From: OFTM10 sp964196195
GTDB taxonomy: Bacteria > Actinomycetota > Acidimicrobiia > Acidimicrobiales > Aldehydirespiratoraceae
DNA length: 64,000 bases
Assembly (NCBI GenBank): GCA_964196195.1
Contig: CAXMSE010000038.1
Coordinates: 15,137 to 79,136 of the forward strand
Direction: 5' to 3'
Under the pieces are notes generated by a model. The model was not told the DNA's origin, made no database searches, and saw only the letters and a program-made list of their open reading frames with translations. The stretch's first letter is position 1, and every line of letters begins with the position of its first letter. A program made the position numbers and the translations under genes. Shown piece after piece: positions 7,844 through 16,988 of the stretch.

Positions 7844-9379
7844 TCACCCGAGTCCGTAGATGAACCCGCTCCACGTTCCCACGACGATGAGCCCTCGCCA
7901 CACTGCCGGCGTCGACTCGATGCACCCCTTCAGATCGATCTCCCAGAGGGGCGCCGGTTCGACGGTCGTATCGCTGATGTCGAAGCCGTGGAGGATCCCA
8001 CCACAGTCGCCCTGGATCAAGACATCATCGACGATTACCGGCGACGACCACGTGGGTCCGAACAGCTCCAACCGCCAGCGCTCTTCACCGGTGGCACGAT
8101 CGAGCCCAAGCACCGAACCGGTATCGGTGGGCACCACCACAACGTCCTTGTAGAGGCCCGGTGTAGCCCACACCCCCGAATCGAGCCGGGGCCGCTCATG
8201 CACACTCCACAACAAGGGGTCATCCTGGTTTGTGGGGTCGAGCTTGATGATCTGACCCACCTCGTGGCTGCGAGCGTTTCCGCGCTCGTACTCGATGCCG
8301 GCGTAGATCATCCCCTCCTTGTCGATTACGAGCGAAGCGTCGATGTCGTCGCCCGCCCAGTACCGAAAGACCCGCTCCGGCTCAATCCCCTCGTCAAGCC
8401 CGCTGATGTCCCAGCCCTGGATCAATCCGCCAGAGTTGGCGAAGTAGACCACGTTCCCCGAGATTGCGACCGAGTTCTCGATCGAGACATTTCCGCCGAC
8501 GTCGACAAGTAGTTGGTCATCCCATCCTGGGGTATTGAAAACGAGGAAGGGGTCGACGGTGACTCTCCCCCGGGCGTCGTAGCTGCGATTGAGCTTCACG
8601 ATGTGAAACTGGCTGTTCTCACCGCCGACGAACAGGTAGTCGTCGATTATGAGGCCGGCCCCATCCCAATCGTTGTTCCACTTCGTGGGCGATACATCGG
8701 ACGCGTTCAGCTTCCAGAGCTCGCGGGGTTCGTCGCCGTCGAACGCGATGATGCGGTAGAAGTTGTCGCGGCTACCGGTGTAGAGCAGGGGAAAGCCGTC
8801 GGGGTCGATCGTGACCGAGCCCTTGATGATGTCGCCGGTGGGGAAATCGGCGAGGATCCGCTCGCCGTTGTCTGCATCGAGAAAATGAACGTTGCGGCTG
8901 TACGAGCCGAGCGTCACCCACGTGCGCCCGTCGTACTCGAAGACCGACGGCTGGCCGGTCCAGCCAGAGCCACACCAGGTCTTGGCTTCAGACCCAACCG
9001 AGGAGTTGGAACACATCTGCTGCTCGGGGAATTGCCACAGCACTTCGGGCGCGGCCGGCACCGGACCCTCGCCGTAGAAGGTGCGGGTTGGATTGCCCCG
9101 AAATGTGAGCAGACCCTCCACCGTGTCGCCCCATGGCTCACCCGAGGATTCAGGATCGACCCAACCCGCGTAGGGTGCTTCGGTGGTCGTGGTAGTGGAG
9201 GTGCTGGTGGATGTCGTGGACGTGCTGCTGGAGGTGGCGGTAACTCCGGCGTCGGCCTCGAGCGAGCTGGGGAGGTCGTCGGTGGGAGGTGGGACCGCGA
9301 TCAAAACGGCGAGGAGCACTGTGGTGAGTGCGAGTCCGCCGATTGCGAAGCGCACGACCCTGGTGGACCGGGTGGCCAT
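7844..9379 (-). CDS. Membrane-anchored PQQ-like beta-propeller protein
   Basis: 511 residues. An N-terminal helix (about 9-30, VRFAIGGLALTTVLLAVLIAV) is followed by a Thr/Ser linker (TSSSTSTTSTSTSTTTTT) and a large extracellular region with repeating PQQ-propeller blades: RTWVTLGSYSRNVHFLDADNG, DTGSVLGLDRATGEERWRLE and GLIVVGTWSGFIYGL. No catalytic PQQ-enzyme residues were recognised, so a scaffold or binding role is more likely. The start lies 34-79 bases from the divergent DUF983 gene, depending on that gene's start. Confidence 0.75.
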   Translation of the reverse strand: MATRSTRVVRFAIGGLALTTVLLAVLIAVPPPTDDLPSSLEADAGVTATSSSTSTTSTSTSTTTTTEAPYAGWVDPESSGEPWGDTVEGLLTFRGNPTRTFYGEGPVPAAPEVLWQFPEQQMCSNSSVGSEAKTWCGSGWTGQPSVFEYDGRTWVTLGSYSRNVHFLDADNGERILADFPTGDIIKGSVTIDPDGFPLLYTGSRDNFYRIIAFDGDEPRELWKLNASDVSPTKWNNDWDGAGLIIDDYLFVGGENSQFHIVKLNRSYDARGRVTVDPFLVFNTPGWDDQLLVDVGGNVSIENSVAISGNVVYFANSGGLIQGWDISGLDEGIEPERVFRYWAGDDIDASLVIDKEGMIYAGIEYERGNARSHEVGQIIKLDPTNQDDPLLWSVHERPRLDSGVWATPGLYKDVVVVPTDTGSVLGLDRATGEERWRLELFGPTWSSPVIVDDVLIQGDCGGILHGFDISDTTVEPAPLWEIDLKGCIESTPAVWRGLIVVGTWSGFIYGLG

Positions 9380-9415
9380 GACGATGAAACCTAGCGACCC
9401 TTCGGGTGCCGGGTG

Positions 9416-10213
9416 TCAGACCATGAGACGAAGTTGGCCGACCCTAGGCTGCTCCTCGTGAGTGCGAGACTCGTCCCCCGCCGCCGTCTCCTCCTCTGGC
9501 GCGGCATCACGCGCGGCTGCTCGGTGTGTGGGCGCCGCCATCTCACCACCCACTGGTTCAGCTTCCCGCTCACTTGCCCCCGCTGCGGCTTCGCCTTCGA
9601 GCGCCAGCCCGGTCATTTCATAGGTGCGGTCGGGATGAACACGCTGATCACCTTCGCGCTCCTCCTCATCACCCTTCTCGGCGGGATTGCGCTGAGCTGG
9701 CCCGATGTCAGAGCCCTGCCGCTGTTGGTCGCCACCCTCTCCGTGGCCGTCGTCGTCCCCCTCCTGATTCACCCCACCGCCAAGACCCTCTGGATCGCGG
9801 TGGACCTGGTCTTCCATCCCCTCCAACCCGGCGAGGCCCTCGGTGGACCCGAGGAAGGCGCGCCGCAGAAGGGGTGAGCGGGGGGCCGCGATCTCGTCGG
9901 GTACTTCACGACCTCGTCGAGGCGCCCAGGCCGGTGCTCCGGGGTTGGTGGACGAGCCCAGCGCTCCATGCACCCGCGGTCGAGCGGACGCACCGTTGGC
10001 GGGGGTCGACTCGGGCATTGCAACGCGCCGATCGACGAGGGTCCACCCACTAGGGGGCTTGGCTCGGTCGAGGTGAACCGCACACAGGGCGGTGCCGTAG
10101 CGATCGCCCACCACATCGCCGACCCTCACGAGCTCCACCCGCCGGGCATCGCGGTGCAACAACATCGAGCCGGCCTGCGCACGGCTACATCCGGGACGCT
10201 GGCAGGTAGGCAC
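9416..10213 (-). CDS. DUF3499-like small protein (conserved part about 9860-10213) with unusual open C-terminal extension
   Basis: From the GTG at 10213 the frame reads VPTCQRPGCSRAQAGSMLL, then TALCAVHLDRAKPPSGWTLV, then APRSPLLRRAFLGS. The paired Cys near the start, the LCxxH and the PxGW match the pattern of actinobacterial DUF3499 proteins. The recognisable part ends near 9860. No stop occurs until 9416, so the frame runs antisense through the DUF983 gene. Either the natural stop was lost, or the protein ends earlier through an undetected indel. An ATG at 10264 and a GTG at 10255 are alternative starts. Function unknown. Confidence 0.55.
   Translation of the reverse strand: MPTCQRPGCSRAQAGSMLLHRDARRVELVRVGDVVGDRYGTALCAVHLDRAKPPSGWTLVDRRVAMPESTPANGASARPRVHGALGSSTNPGAPAWAPRRGREVPDEIAAPRSPLLRRAFLGSTEGLAGLEGMEDQVHRDPEGLGGGVNQEGDDDGHGEGGDQQRQGSDIGPAQRNPAEKGDEEEREGDQRVHPDRTYEMTGLALEGEAAAGASEREAEPVGGEMAAPTHRAAARDAAPEEETAAGDESRTHEEQPRVGQLRLMV
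9458..9877 (+). CDS. DUF983 membrane protein with zinc-ribbon motif
   Basis: A DUF983-family protein: GCSVCGRRHL and LTCPRCGFAFERQPGH form a four-Cys ribbon. Two transmembrane helices follow (NTLITFALLLITLLGGIAL, LPLLVATLSVAVVVPLLI), then the conserved HPTAKTLWIAVDL. The function is unknown. The GTG at 9458 gives 139 residues and starts just before the conserved part; a GTG at 9413 would add 15 residues nearer the divergent gene. Its 3' end, and perhaps all of it, is overlapped by an antisense open frame extending from the DUF3499-like gene. Confidence 0.75.
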   Translation: MSARLVPRRRLLLWRGITRGCSVCGRRHLTTHWFSFPLTCPRCGFAFERQPGHFIGAVGMNTLITFALLLITLLGGIALSWPDVRALPLLVATLSVAVVVPLLIHPTAKTLWIAVDLVFHPLQPGEALGGPEEGAPQKG

Positions 10214-10319
10214 GATTCGGAAGGTACCGAACCCTTGCCGCTGGTGGGGGGACACCTCGGCCATCTGTGGACAATCGCAGCCAGCGGGGAGCCAGCGACG
10301 ACGGCTACGATCCGTCGTC

Positions 10320-11003
10320 ATGATCATCGGATTCGACGCCGACGACACGCTCTGGCACAACGAGGACGGATTCCAGGCCACCCATCGCCAGTTCGAGTCC
10401 TTGCTCGGCACCTGGGGAACTCCCGACGAGGTCAGCGACCACCTGTTCGTGGTAGAGGGCCGCAACATGAACCGCTACGGGTACGGCGTGAAGGCCTTCA
10501 CGCTTTCGATGATCGAGGCCGCGATCGACATCTCCGATGGCGAGATCAGCACCTCCAGGCTTTCCGACATACTCGAGCTGGGTCGTCACCTGCTCGATCG
10601 GCCCGCAGAGCTGATCGGTGGGGTCGCCGGGGTGCTCGACACCCTCGCCGGACACACCCTCATGATCATCACCAAGGGTGATCTCTACCACCAGCTCGCC
10701 CGCATCGAATCGAGTGGACTGGGGCACCGTTTCTGGCGCACCGAAGTGGTGGCCCACAAGGATCCGTCCACCTATCGCGACCTCCTGGCCACCCACAATG
10801 TCCCCGTCGACGACTTCGTGATGGTGGGCAACTCGCTGCCGTCCGACGTTCTCCCCGTCCTGGAGATCGGTGCCCGAGCCGTGCACGTGCCCTACGCCCT
10901 GACCTGGGCCCACGAGGCGCACCATGATGAGCACCCCGCCCCCACCATCGAGTCGCTCGCGGAGCTGCCCGAGCTGATCAACGAATGGGTCGGCCACGGG
11001 TGA
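10320..11003 (+). CDS. HAD-superfamily hydrolase
   Basis: 227 residues, cytoplasmic phosphatase of the HAD fold. Motif I is FDADDTLWHN (nucleophile Asp at residue 6, general acid two residues later), motif II is LMIITKGD, the motif III lysine is in VVAHKDPSTY, and motif IV is MVGNSLPSDVLP. An alpha-helical cap lies between motifs I and II. The substrate is not predictable. The start is unambiguous and the stop overlaps the next start as GTGA. Confidence 0.85.
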   Translation: MIIGFDADDTLWHNEDGFQATHRQFESLLGTWGTPDEVSDHLFVVEGRNMNRYGYGVKAFTLSMIEAAIDISDGEISTSRLSDILELGRHLLDRPAELIGGVAGVLDTLAGHTLMIITKGDLYHQLARIESSGLGHRFWRTEVVAHKDPSTYRDLLATHNVPVDDFVMVGNSLPSDVLPVLEIGARAVHVPYALTWAHEAHHDEHPAPTIESLAELPELINEWVGHG

Positions 11004-11392
11004 GACGGCTCGAGGGCCCCGAACTGGTCGCCTACGACGTTCTTTCGCCCCGCCTGCTCCAGAGGGTACGGATCGTACGGGTGCCCCTCCTTCCACCAGG
11101 ATCCGCGGGCATGACGATCGGCACCGTCGTGTTGTTGTGCCGCGACGACGACCGCACGGGACGACGCGAACTCATCGCCCACGAGTTGGTCCACGTCGGC
11201 CAATACATCGAGCTCGGCTTCTTCGGATTCCTGATCCGGTACGGCCGCGACTACCTGAGGTGTCTCGCCCGGCACCGACGCCACGCCGAGGCCTATCTCG
11301 CGATCCCGGCCGAAGTCGATGCCCGGCGCCAAGCCAGAAGCTGGGCGCAGCGACAGAAGGTCGTCCGAAGCGGCCGCCGGGGGGATCAGTAG
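11000..11392 (+). CDS. Small HExxH metalloprotease-like protein
   Basis: 130 residues from a GTG that overlaps the HAD stop (GTGA), indicating coupled translation. The central motif RRELIAHELVHVGQYIELGF is a zincin HExxH site like those of DUF4157-type proteins. A basic C-terminus rich in Arg and Gln follows. There is no signal peptide. The third zinc ligand is not obvious; Glu in RHAEAYLAIPAEVD is a candidate. The 3' end overlaps the convergent dehydrogenase gene by 7 bases. Confidence 0.7.
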   Translation: MRRLEGPELVAYDVLSPRLLQRVRIVRVPLLPPGSAGMTIGTVVLLCRDDDRTGRRELIAHELVHVGQYIELGFFGFLIRYGRDYLRCLARHRRHAEAYLAIPAEVDARRQARSWAQRQKVVRSGRRGDQ

Positions 11393-12237
11393 GTGTAGAA
11401 GCCTTGGCCCGTCTTGCGACCGAGTTGGCCGGCCGACACCATCCGCCTGAGCAGGGGCGGCGGGGCGAGGAAACGCTCCTGATATTCGTCGTAGAGCGAC
11501 TCCGCGGTCCACAGCATCACGTCGAGGCCGATCATGTCGCACAGGGTGAGCGGACCCATCGGATGTCCGGCACCGAGCTTCATCGCCTCATCGATGTCTT
11601 CGGCCGAGGCATGGCCCGCCTCGAACATCGCGATCGCCTGGCACAAGAAGGGCACCAGCAGCGCGTTCACTACGAAGCCCGCCCGGTCCTTGCAATGCAC
11701 CACCCTCTTACCGAGTACATCGGTGGCGAACGCCGCCGCCACCGCCGCGGTGTGATCAGAGGTGCGCTGGGTGGAGATGACCTCGACCAGCTTCATGATC
11801 GTTGCCGGGTTGAAGAAGTGCATCCCGCACACCTGCTCAGGTCGGCTGGTGGCCATCGCGATGTCGATGATGGGATACGACGACGTGTTCGTTGCGATGA
11901 TGGCGCCCTCACCGAGGACACCATCGAGCTCCTTGAACAGCTCGATCTTCAGATCGAGGATCTCCGGGGCAGCTTCCACCACAAGCTCGCAATCAACCAT
12001 CGCATCGATGTCGGTGGTCCAGGAGATGTTGGCCACGGCTGTGTCTCGGGCACCCTCGTCGAGCTTTCCCCTCTCGACGGCCTTGTTCATCGAGCCCTCG
12101 ACACGGCCCTTGCCGGCCTCGATGGCCTCGGGCGAGATATCGCGAGCCACCACCTCAATGCCGGCCTTGGCCGCCACCTCGATGATGCCGCTGCCCATCG
12201 CGCCCGCACCGACGACACCGATGGTTTGGATTGCCAC
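11386..12237 (-). CDS. 3-hydroxybutyryl-CoA / 3-hydroxyacyl-CoA dehydrogenase
   Basis: 283 residues. Oxidises 3-hydroxyacyl-CoA with NAD(P)+. The Rossmann motif GVVGAGAMGSGI is at residues 6-17. The catalytic region contains TNTSSYPIIDIA and MHFFNPATIMKLVEVI (catalytic His), and the C-terminal domain has DRAGFVVNALL and HPMGPLTLCDMIGLDV. The length matches single-domain FadB2/Hbd enzymes. The GTG start gives VAIQTIGVVGAG; the long upstream extension of the open frame is antisense noise over the cyclophilin. It follows the cyclophilin gene at 2 bases. A thiolase (15.0 kb) and an SDR (17.0 kb) nearby could serve the same pathway. Confidence 0.9.
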   Translation of the reverse strand: MAIQTIGVVGAGAMGSGIIEVAAKAGIEVVARDISPEAIEAGKGRVEGSMNKAVERGKLDEGARDTAVANISWTTDIDAMVDCELVVEAAPEILDLKIELFKELDGVLGEGAIIATNTSSYPIIDIAMATSRPEQVCGMHFFNPATIMKLVEVISTQRTSDHTAAVAAAFATDVLGKRVVHCKDRAGFVVNALLVPFLCQAIAMFEAGHASAEDIDEAMKLGAGHPMGPLTLCDMIGLDVMLWTAESLYDEYQERFLAPPPLLRRMVSAGQLGRKTGQGFYTY

Positions 12238-12239
12238 GA

Positions 12240-12797
<558 letters not shown>

Positions 12798-12927
12798 TGG
12801 GTTGTTCCTCTCTGAGCCAGTGGGGTGCTTCCCACAACCCGCCCGAGGTTACGCCACCCGCGACCGAACGTGACCAAGTCGCGGGGATCACCCAAACAGG
12901 GTTCGGCACCGGCTTAGGGTGAGCCGC

Positions 12928-13098
12928 GTGAGGGATCTGAGGCGCACGGCGGAGATAGACAGGGCGAGTGTCTTGCGCCGCTGCGGTTCCTGTGAGGTCA
13001 CCTGGCGCGGCACAGCCGACACCAGCTGTTGGATCTGTGAATCACCGGGCATACGCGCCACCGAGGCTCGGTTCGTGGAAGACGAGCCCGCGGCCTGA
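12928..13098 (+). CDS. 56-residue zinc-ribbon protein
   Basis: A short GTG ORF after AGGGTGAG. It reads VRDLRRTAEIDRASVLRRCGSCEVTW and then TSCWICES, giving two CxxC knuckles 13 residues apart, followed by an acidic tail. This is a plausible single zinc ribbon. It lies between the divergent cyclophilin and the MBL-fold gene. The family and function are unknown; the reading frame and paired cysteines are the only evidence. Confidence 0.5.
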   Translation: MRDLRRTAEIDRASVLRRCGSCEVTWRGTADTSCWICESPGIRATEARFVEDEPAA

Positions 13099-13141
13099 GG
13101 CGACCGCCCCCAACCACGCCGCTAGCACTACGATCGACGAT

Positions 13142-13750
13142 ATGACAGCGCACTGGTCCGACGCTCGCATCGATGTCCACCGCTATGTGGTGGGCCCGGT
13201 CGACAACAACGTGTTCGTGATTCGCTGCAAGGAGACCGGCGAGGCCCTGCTCATCGACGCGGCCAACGAGCACGAGAAGCTGCTCGAGATCTGTCAGGCG
13301 CTCAATGTCCGCCGCGTCATCGAAACCCACGGGCACTGGGACCACATCCAGGCCGTGCCCGCCATCCGCGATGCAGGTTACGAGGTCGGGGTCACCGCCG
13401 AGGACGCGACCATGCTGCCGAGCTACGACTTCGTGATCGAGGACGAAGCGGTCATCGAGGTCGGACGCCTCCGGATCCACACCCATCACACCCCGGGCCA
13501 CACCGCCGGTTCGATGTCGTTCAGCGTCGAGGAGTCCCCCCTTCTCTTCAGTGGCGACACTCTCTTCCCCGGTGGGCCCGGTAGCACCAGTTTCGACGGT
13601 GGCGATTTCGCCACGATCATGAAGAGCCTCGAAGATCGAATGTTCAGCGCCTTCCCCGCCGACACCCTCGTGTTGCCCGGTCACGGACTCGACACCACCC
13701 TCGCCGCCGAAGCTCCCCATCTCGACGAATGGGCGGAACGGGGCTGGTAG
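13142..13750 (+). CDS. MBL-fold metallohydrolase (glyoxalase II-like)
   Basis: 202 residues. The metal site THGHWDH is at residues 62-68. Further ligands are in HHTPGHTAGS, FSGDTLF and LPGHG near the end. Length and layout resemble short hydroxyacylglutathione-hydrolase-like proteins. Because this organism carries mshC, a mycothiol-linked thioester hydrolase is conceivable but not shown. It is cytoplasmic. ATG follows ACGATCGACGAT, with no strong ribosome site. Confidence 0.85.
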   Translation: MTAHWSDARIDVHRYVVGPVDNNVFVIRCKETGEALLIDAANEHEKLLEICQALNVRRVIETHGHWDHIQAVPAIRDAGYEVGVTAEDATMLPSYDFVIEDEAVIEVGRLRIHTHHTPGHTAGSMSFSVEESPLLFSGDTLFPGGPGSTSFDGGDFATIMKSLEDRMFSAFPADTLVLPGHGLDTTLAAEAPHLDEWAERGW

Positions 13751-13815
13751 TCGGGAACCAGGCGACACCCACCGTCGTCTCAAGCACACAACCCCTTACC
13801 GAACGGAATCCCGCC

Positions 13816-14367
13816 ATGCGCCGCTTCCTTGTGCTTCTAGCCATCCTGACCGTCTTCGCTTCCGCCTGCGGATCCGACACCAGCACCACCGATGCTGGCG
13901 CCGACCCCGATTCCGATCAGGTCGACGATGCAACCGCTGACACCGACGACCAGACGTCTGACGATCAGACGTCTGACGATCAGGACATCGACCTCGATGA
14001 GCCGCTCGGTGCCGGTCCCTACCCGATCGCCGATCTGGGAATAGCGGTGCAGCCCGACGGCACCATCGACGGCGTGATCGTGTATCGCCTCGCCTGCCTC
14101 GGCGATACCGCCACCCTCACTGGCGACAGCGCCCCCAACTCCGCCGAGGCGATGTGTCTCGCCCTCAACGACGATGCCGTCCGCACCCGCCTCATCGCGG
14201 GAGTGCCCGGCGACCGACTGTGCACCGAGATCTACGGTGGGCCCCAACTCGCCGAGATCAGCGGCACCCTCGACGATGACTCCGTCGACACAACCGTGGA
14301 TCGCGCCAACGGCTGCGGGATCGACGACTGGGACCGCCTGCTCTCCGTACTCCTCCCCTCCGCCTGA
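13816..14367 (+). CDS. Lipoprotein with subtilisin-inhibitor-like cysteine pattern
   Basis: 183 residues. The signal peptide MRRFLVLLAILTVFASAC ends in lipobox ASAC. An acidic Asp/Thr linker contains an exact DNA repeat of CAGACGTCTGACGAT around 13950-13980. The folded part has Cys in VYRLACLGD, AEAMCLAL, DRLCTEIYGGP and ANGCGIDDW. The order and spacing (C, C, CT-Y-GP, NGC) resemble the two disulfides of Streptomyces subtilisin inhibitor proteins; this is inferred from pattern only. Exported and membrane-anchored. Confidence 0.7.
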   Translation: MRRFLVLLAILTVFASACGSDTSTTDAGADPDSDQVDDATADTDDQTSDDQTSDDQDIDLDEPLGAGPYPIADLGIAVQPDGTIDGVIVYRLACLGDTATLTGDSAPNSAEAMCLALNDDAVRTRLIAGVPGDRLCTEIYGGPQLAEISGTLDDDSVDTTVDRANGCGIDDWDRLLSVLLPSA

Positions 14368-14406
14368 ACTCCGCTCTCAGCGGCCCGGGTCTGACAGATG
14401 GGCCAG

Positions 14407-14428
14407 ACGATTCATCTCCCTGAATCGT
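14407..14428. repeat. 8-bp inverted repeat in intergenic region
   Basis: ACGATTCA and TGAATCGT are separated by six bases, 40 bases after the lipoprotein stop and about 105 bases before the next start. It has no T-tract, so it could be an operator or a weak terminator. Nothing else is seen in the 165-base gap except the ribosome site of the next gene. Confidence 0.35.
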
Positions 14429-14532
14429 TCGGACCCACTTCGCGAAGACAGACATCCCTGCTGCCGAACAAGGTGTGTACCACGAACCACTGGGCAGAAC
14501 CGCCCGGTGAGCAGCCAAAGAGGGGCATCAAC

Positions 14533-14997
14533 ATGAGCGCCAAGGAACACCTCGAGGAATCACTCGCAGAACTTCTCGAGCCCGGCGAGAGCATCGAAGC
14601 CTGGCGCCCCGTCGTGGCCAACGGGCGGATCGAAGACAGCGCCTACCAAACCACACTCGCCCTGCTCGGCCCCTCGGTATTCAGCGGCGCGGCCCGCGGC
14701 GCAGTCACCGGCGACGGTGAGATGCCTGAACGCACCAACCTGATCGTGCTCACCGACCGCCGGGTCGTCTGGTGCAACAAGAGCAGGTTCAACGGCGAAG
14801 TGACGGTGGGCGGAAGCGATTCGCTAGGAGCGTTGCACAACGTCGACATCGTGCCGGCTCGCATCGCGCTAGCCAAGCTCCGCTTCGTATTCCACGATCG
14901 TTCAGTCGTCAACTTCGATCTCCCGTCCGATCACAAGGCCGCTGAGTTCGCCACCGACATCCAGCGCCTGCTTCTGAGAGTGCCCACAGCCGCCTGA
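14533..14997 (+). CDS. Hypothetical protein, possible PH-like fold
   Basis: 154 residues, soluble, no signal peptide. AGAGGGGC precedes the ATG, which fixes the start. The middle reads TNLIVLTDRRVVWCNKSR and the end LAKLRFVFHDRSVVNFDLPS, an alternation of short strands that recalls bacterial PH-domain proteins, where ULTDRRLL-type strands are common. Not assigned to a family with confidence. It stands alone between a lipoprotein and the thiolase. Confidence 0.6.
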   Translation: MSAKEHLEESLAELLEPGESIEAWRPVVANGRIEDSAYQTTLALLGPSVFSGAARGAVTGDGEMPERTNLIVLTDRRVVWCNKSRFNGEVTVGGSDSLGALHNVDIVPARIALAKLRFVFHDRSVVNFDLPSDHKAAEFATDIQRLLLRVPTAA

Positions 14998-15025
14998 GCG
15001 CCGCCGGGCCGGTACGGTTTCGGTC

Positions 15026-16207
15026 ATGACCGAAACCGTGATCCTCAGTGGTGCTCGCACCCCAATCGGAAAGTTGTCGGGAGGCCTGGCCGGATTCTCG
15101 GGAACCGACCTCGGTGGTCTCGCCATCGCGGAGGCGCTCAGCCGAGCCGGCATCGAAGGCAGCGACGTGGATTTCGCGTTCATGGGCCAGGTCGTGATGG
15201 CCGGTGCCGGCCAGGTACCGGCCCGTCAGGCTGCCTACGCGGGCGGCATTCCCCTCTCGGTGCCGTCCACCGCTATCAACAAGGCCTGTCCGTCGGGCCT
15301 CAACGCCATCCAGTTGGCCCATCGCCAGATCGCCCTCGGTGAGGCCGAGATAGTCGTGGCTGGCGGTATGGAATCGATGAGCAACGCCCCCTACCTGCTC
15401 CAGAAGGGCCGGAGCGGCTACGCCTACGGCGATGCGAGCCTCCCCGACTCGCTCACCCTCGATGGACTGTTCTGCTCTTTCGACTCCGTGCTCATGGGTG
15501 CCGGCACCGAGAAGTACGCGGCGTCGGCCGGACTCGACCGGCTGCCGCAGGATCAACTCGCAGCGATGTCACACGAGCGGGCCGCCAAGGCACAAAAGGA
15601 CGGTCTGCTGGCCGAGGAGATCGTGCCGGTCGAGATCCCCCAGCGCCGAGGCGACCCCCTCACCCTGGCCGACGACGAGGGAATCCGTATCGGCACCACC
15701 GCCGACTCCCTGGGCCGGCTACGGCCCGCATTCGCTGAGGCGGGCAACATCACCGCCGGCAACTCCTCCCAGCTGAGCGATGCCGGCGCAGCGGTGGTGG
15801 TAACCACCAAGGCAATGGCCGAACGCCTCGGTGTGGAACCACTGGCGGAGCTCATCAGCTACGGCGAAATCGCCGGCCCCGACACATCGCTGCTCACCCA
15901 ACCGAGCCGGGCCACCGTGCTTGCCCTCGGGCGGGTCGGTCTTTCGGTGAGCGATGTGGATCTCTTCGAATTCAACGAGGCCTTCGCGGCAGTGGCGTTG
16001 GCCTCGATCAACGACCTCTCCCTCCCCGACGATGTGGTGAACGTCAACGGAGGCGCAATCGCACTGGGCCACCCGATCGGCATGACCGGAACTCGCCTCG
16101 CCATCACCCTCGCCTACGAGCTGAAGCGCCGTGGTGGCGGGCTCGGCGCCGCGGCCCTGTGTGGTGGCGGTGGGCAGGGCGACGCCCTCATCTTGAAGGT
16201 CGCCTGA
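15026..16207 (+). CDS. Acetyl-CoA acetyltransferase (thiolase)
   Basis: 393 residues, standard thiolase length. Condenses two acetyl-CoA or cleaves 3-ketoacyl-CoA. The active-site Cys is in STAINKACPSGLNAIQ (Cys 88). The GGMESMSNAPY segment, NEAFA, GHPIGMTGTR (His about 349) and CGGGGQGDA (Cys about 379) complete the catalytic set. MTETVILSGARTPIG is the usual N-terminus. It is followed after 11 bases by a DUF3152 lipoprotein. With the hydroxyacyl-CoA dehydrogenase at 11.4 kb and the SDR at 17 kb it suggests short-chain acyl-CoA or polyhydroxyalkanoate metabolism. Confidence 0.93.
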   Translation: MTETVILSGARTPIGKLSGGLAGFSGTDLGGLAIAEALSRAGIEGSDVDFAFMGQVVMAGAGQVPARQAAYAGGIPLSVPSTAINKACPSGLNAIQLAHRQIALGEAEIVVAGGMESMSNAPYLLQKGRSGYAYGDASLPDSLTLDGLFCSFDSVLMGAGTEKYAASAGLDRLPQDQLAAMSHERAAKAQKDGLLAEEIVPVEIPQRRGDPLTLADDEGIRIGTTADSLGRLRPAFAEAGNITAGNSSQLSDAGAAVVVTTKAMAERLGVEPLAELISYGEIAGPDTSLLTQPSRATVLALGRVGLSVSDVDLFEFNEAFAAVALASINDLSLPDDVVNVNGGAIALGHPIGMTGTRLAITLAYELKRRGGGLGAAALCGGGGQGDALILKVA

Positions 16208-16218
16208 TCACAAGCGAT

Positions 16219-16923
16219 ATGAGATCCGGAATCGTTGCTGTCCTCGCGCTGGTTCTCACCGCCTCAGGATGCAGCTCAGGATCAACCCCACAAGACACCG
16301 AGACGAGTGGTGACCCGGTTGTCACGGTTGCGCCCACGACTACCGCGGCCCCGACGACGGTGCCCGACAGCACAACCACGACCTCACCGACGAGCACCAC
16401 CACCGCGACAAGCACCACCACGACAACCACAACCCTGCCGAACGCCCTCGACATCGACGGCTCACCCCTCGTCGAGTTCTCGATCGAGGTCGATCCCGCT
16501 CTCGAGCTCGACCGAGACGAGCTGGTCGCCTTCATCATCGAGACGCTGAGCGACCCGCGGAGCTGGGTGGGGCGCGGCGCAGGATTTCGGCTCGTCGACG
16601 AAGGGGGCTTATTTACGATCATCGTGGCCGAGCCGGCCCGGGTCGACCAGATGTGTCTGCCCCTCCAGACGCTGGGGCGCTACTCATGCGCCCGCAACGG
16701 CTGGATAGCGATCAACTCCCTCCGCTGGGAGGGGGCCAGCGACGGCTGGACCGGCGACCTCGAGACCTACCGCCACTACCTGATCAATCACGAGGTGGGC
16801 CACTACATCGCGGGTCCGACCCACTCATCGTGCCCCGGACCGGGCGAACTCGCGCCACTCATGATGCAGCAGACGAAAGGGCTTCAGGGGTGCCTGCCCA
16901 ACGGCTGGGTGGATCCCGGTTAG
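16219..16923 (+). CDS. DUF3152 lipoprotein with zinc-protease motif
   Basis: 234 residues. The signal peptide ends in lipobox ASGC (residue 18), then a long Thr-rich linker (TTTTSPTSTTTATSTTTTTT). The DUF3152 domain shows CARNGWIAINSLRWEGA, YRHYLINHEVGHYIAG (HExxH zincin site) and CPGPGELAPLMMQQTKGLQG. The family is found on the actinobacterial cell surface and is thought to be proteolytic. The ATG lies 11 bases after the thiolase stop, so it may be co-transcribed despite the unrelated function. Confidence 0.85.
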   Translation: MRSGIVAVLALVLTASGCSSGSTPQDTETSGDPVVTVAPTTTAAPTTVPDSTTTTSPTSTTTATSTTTTTTTLPNALDIDGSPLVEFSIEVDPALELDRDELVAFIIETLSDPRSWVGRGAGFRLVDEGGLFTIIVAEPARVDQMCLPLQTLGRYSCARNGWIAINSLRWEGASDGWTGDLETYRHYLINHEVGHYIAGPTHSSCPGPGELAPLMMQQTKGLQGCLPNGWVDPG

Positions 16924-16988
16924 CCCAACGGGCCAGTATCTGACACGCTAACGAACGTCCACTCGAGCACTAATCCCCAGGAGGGATC

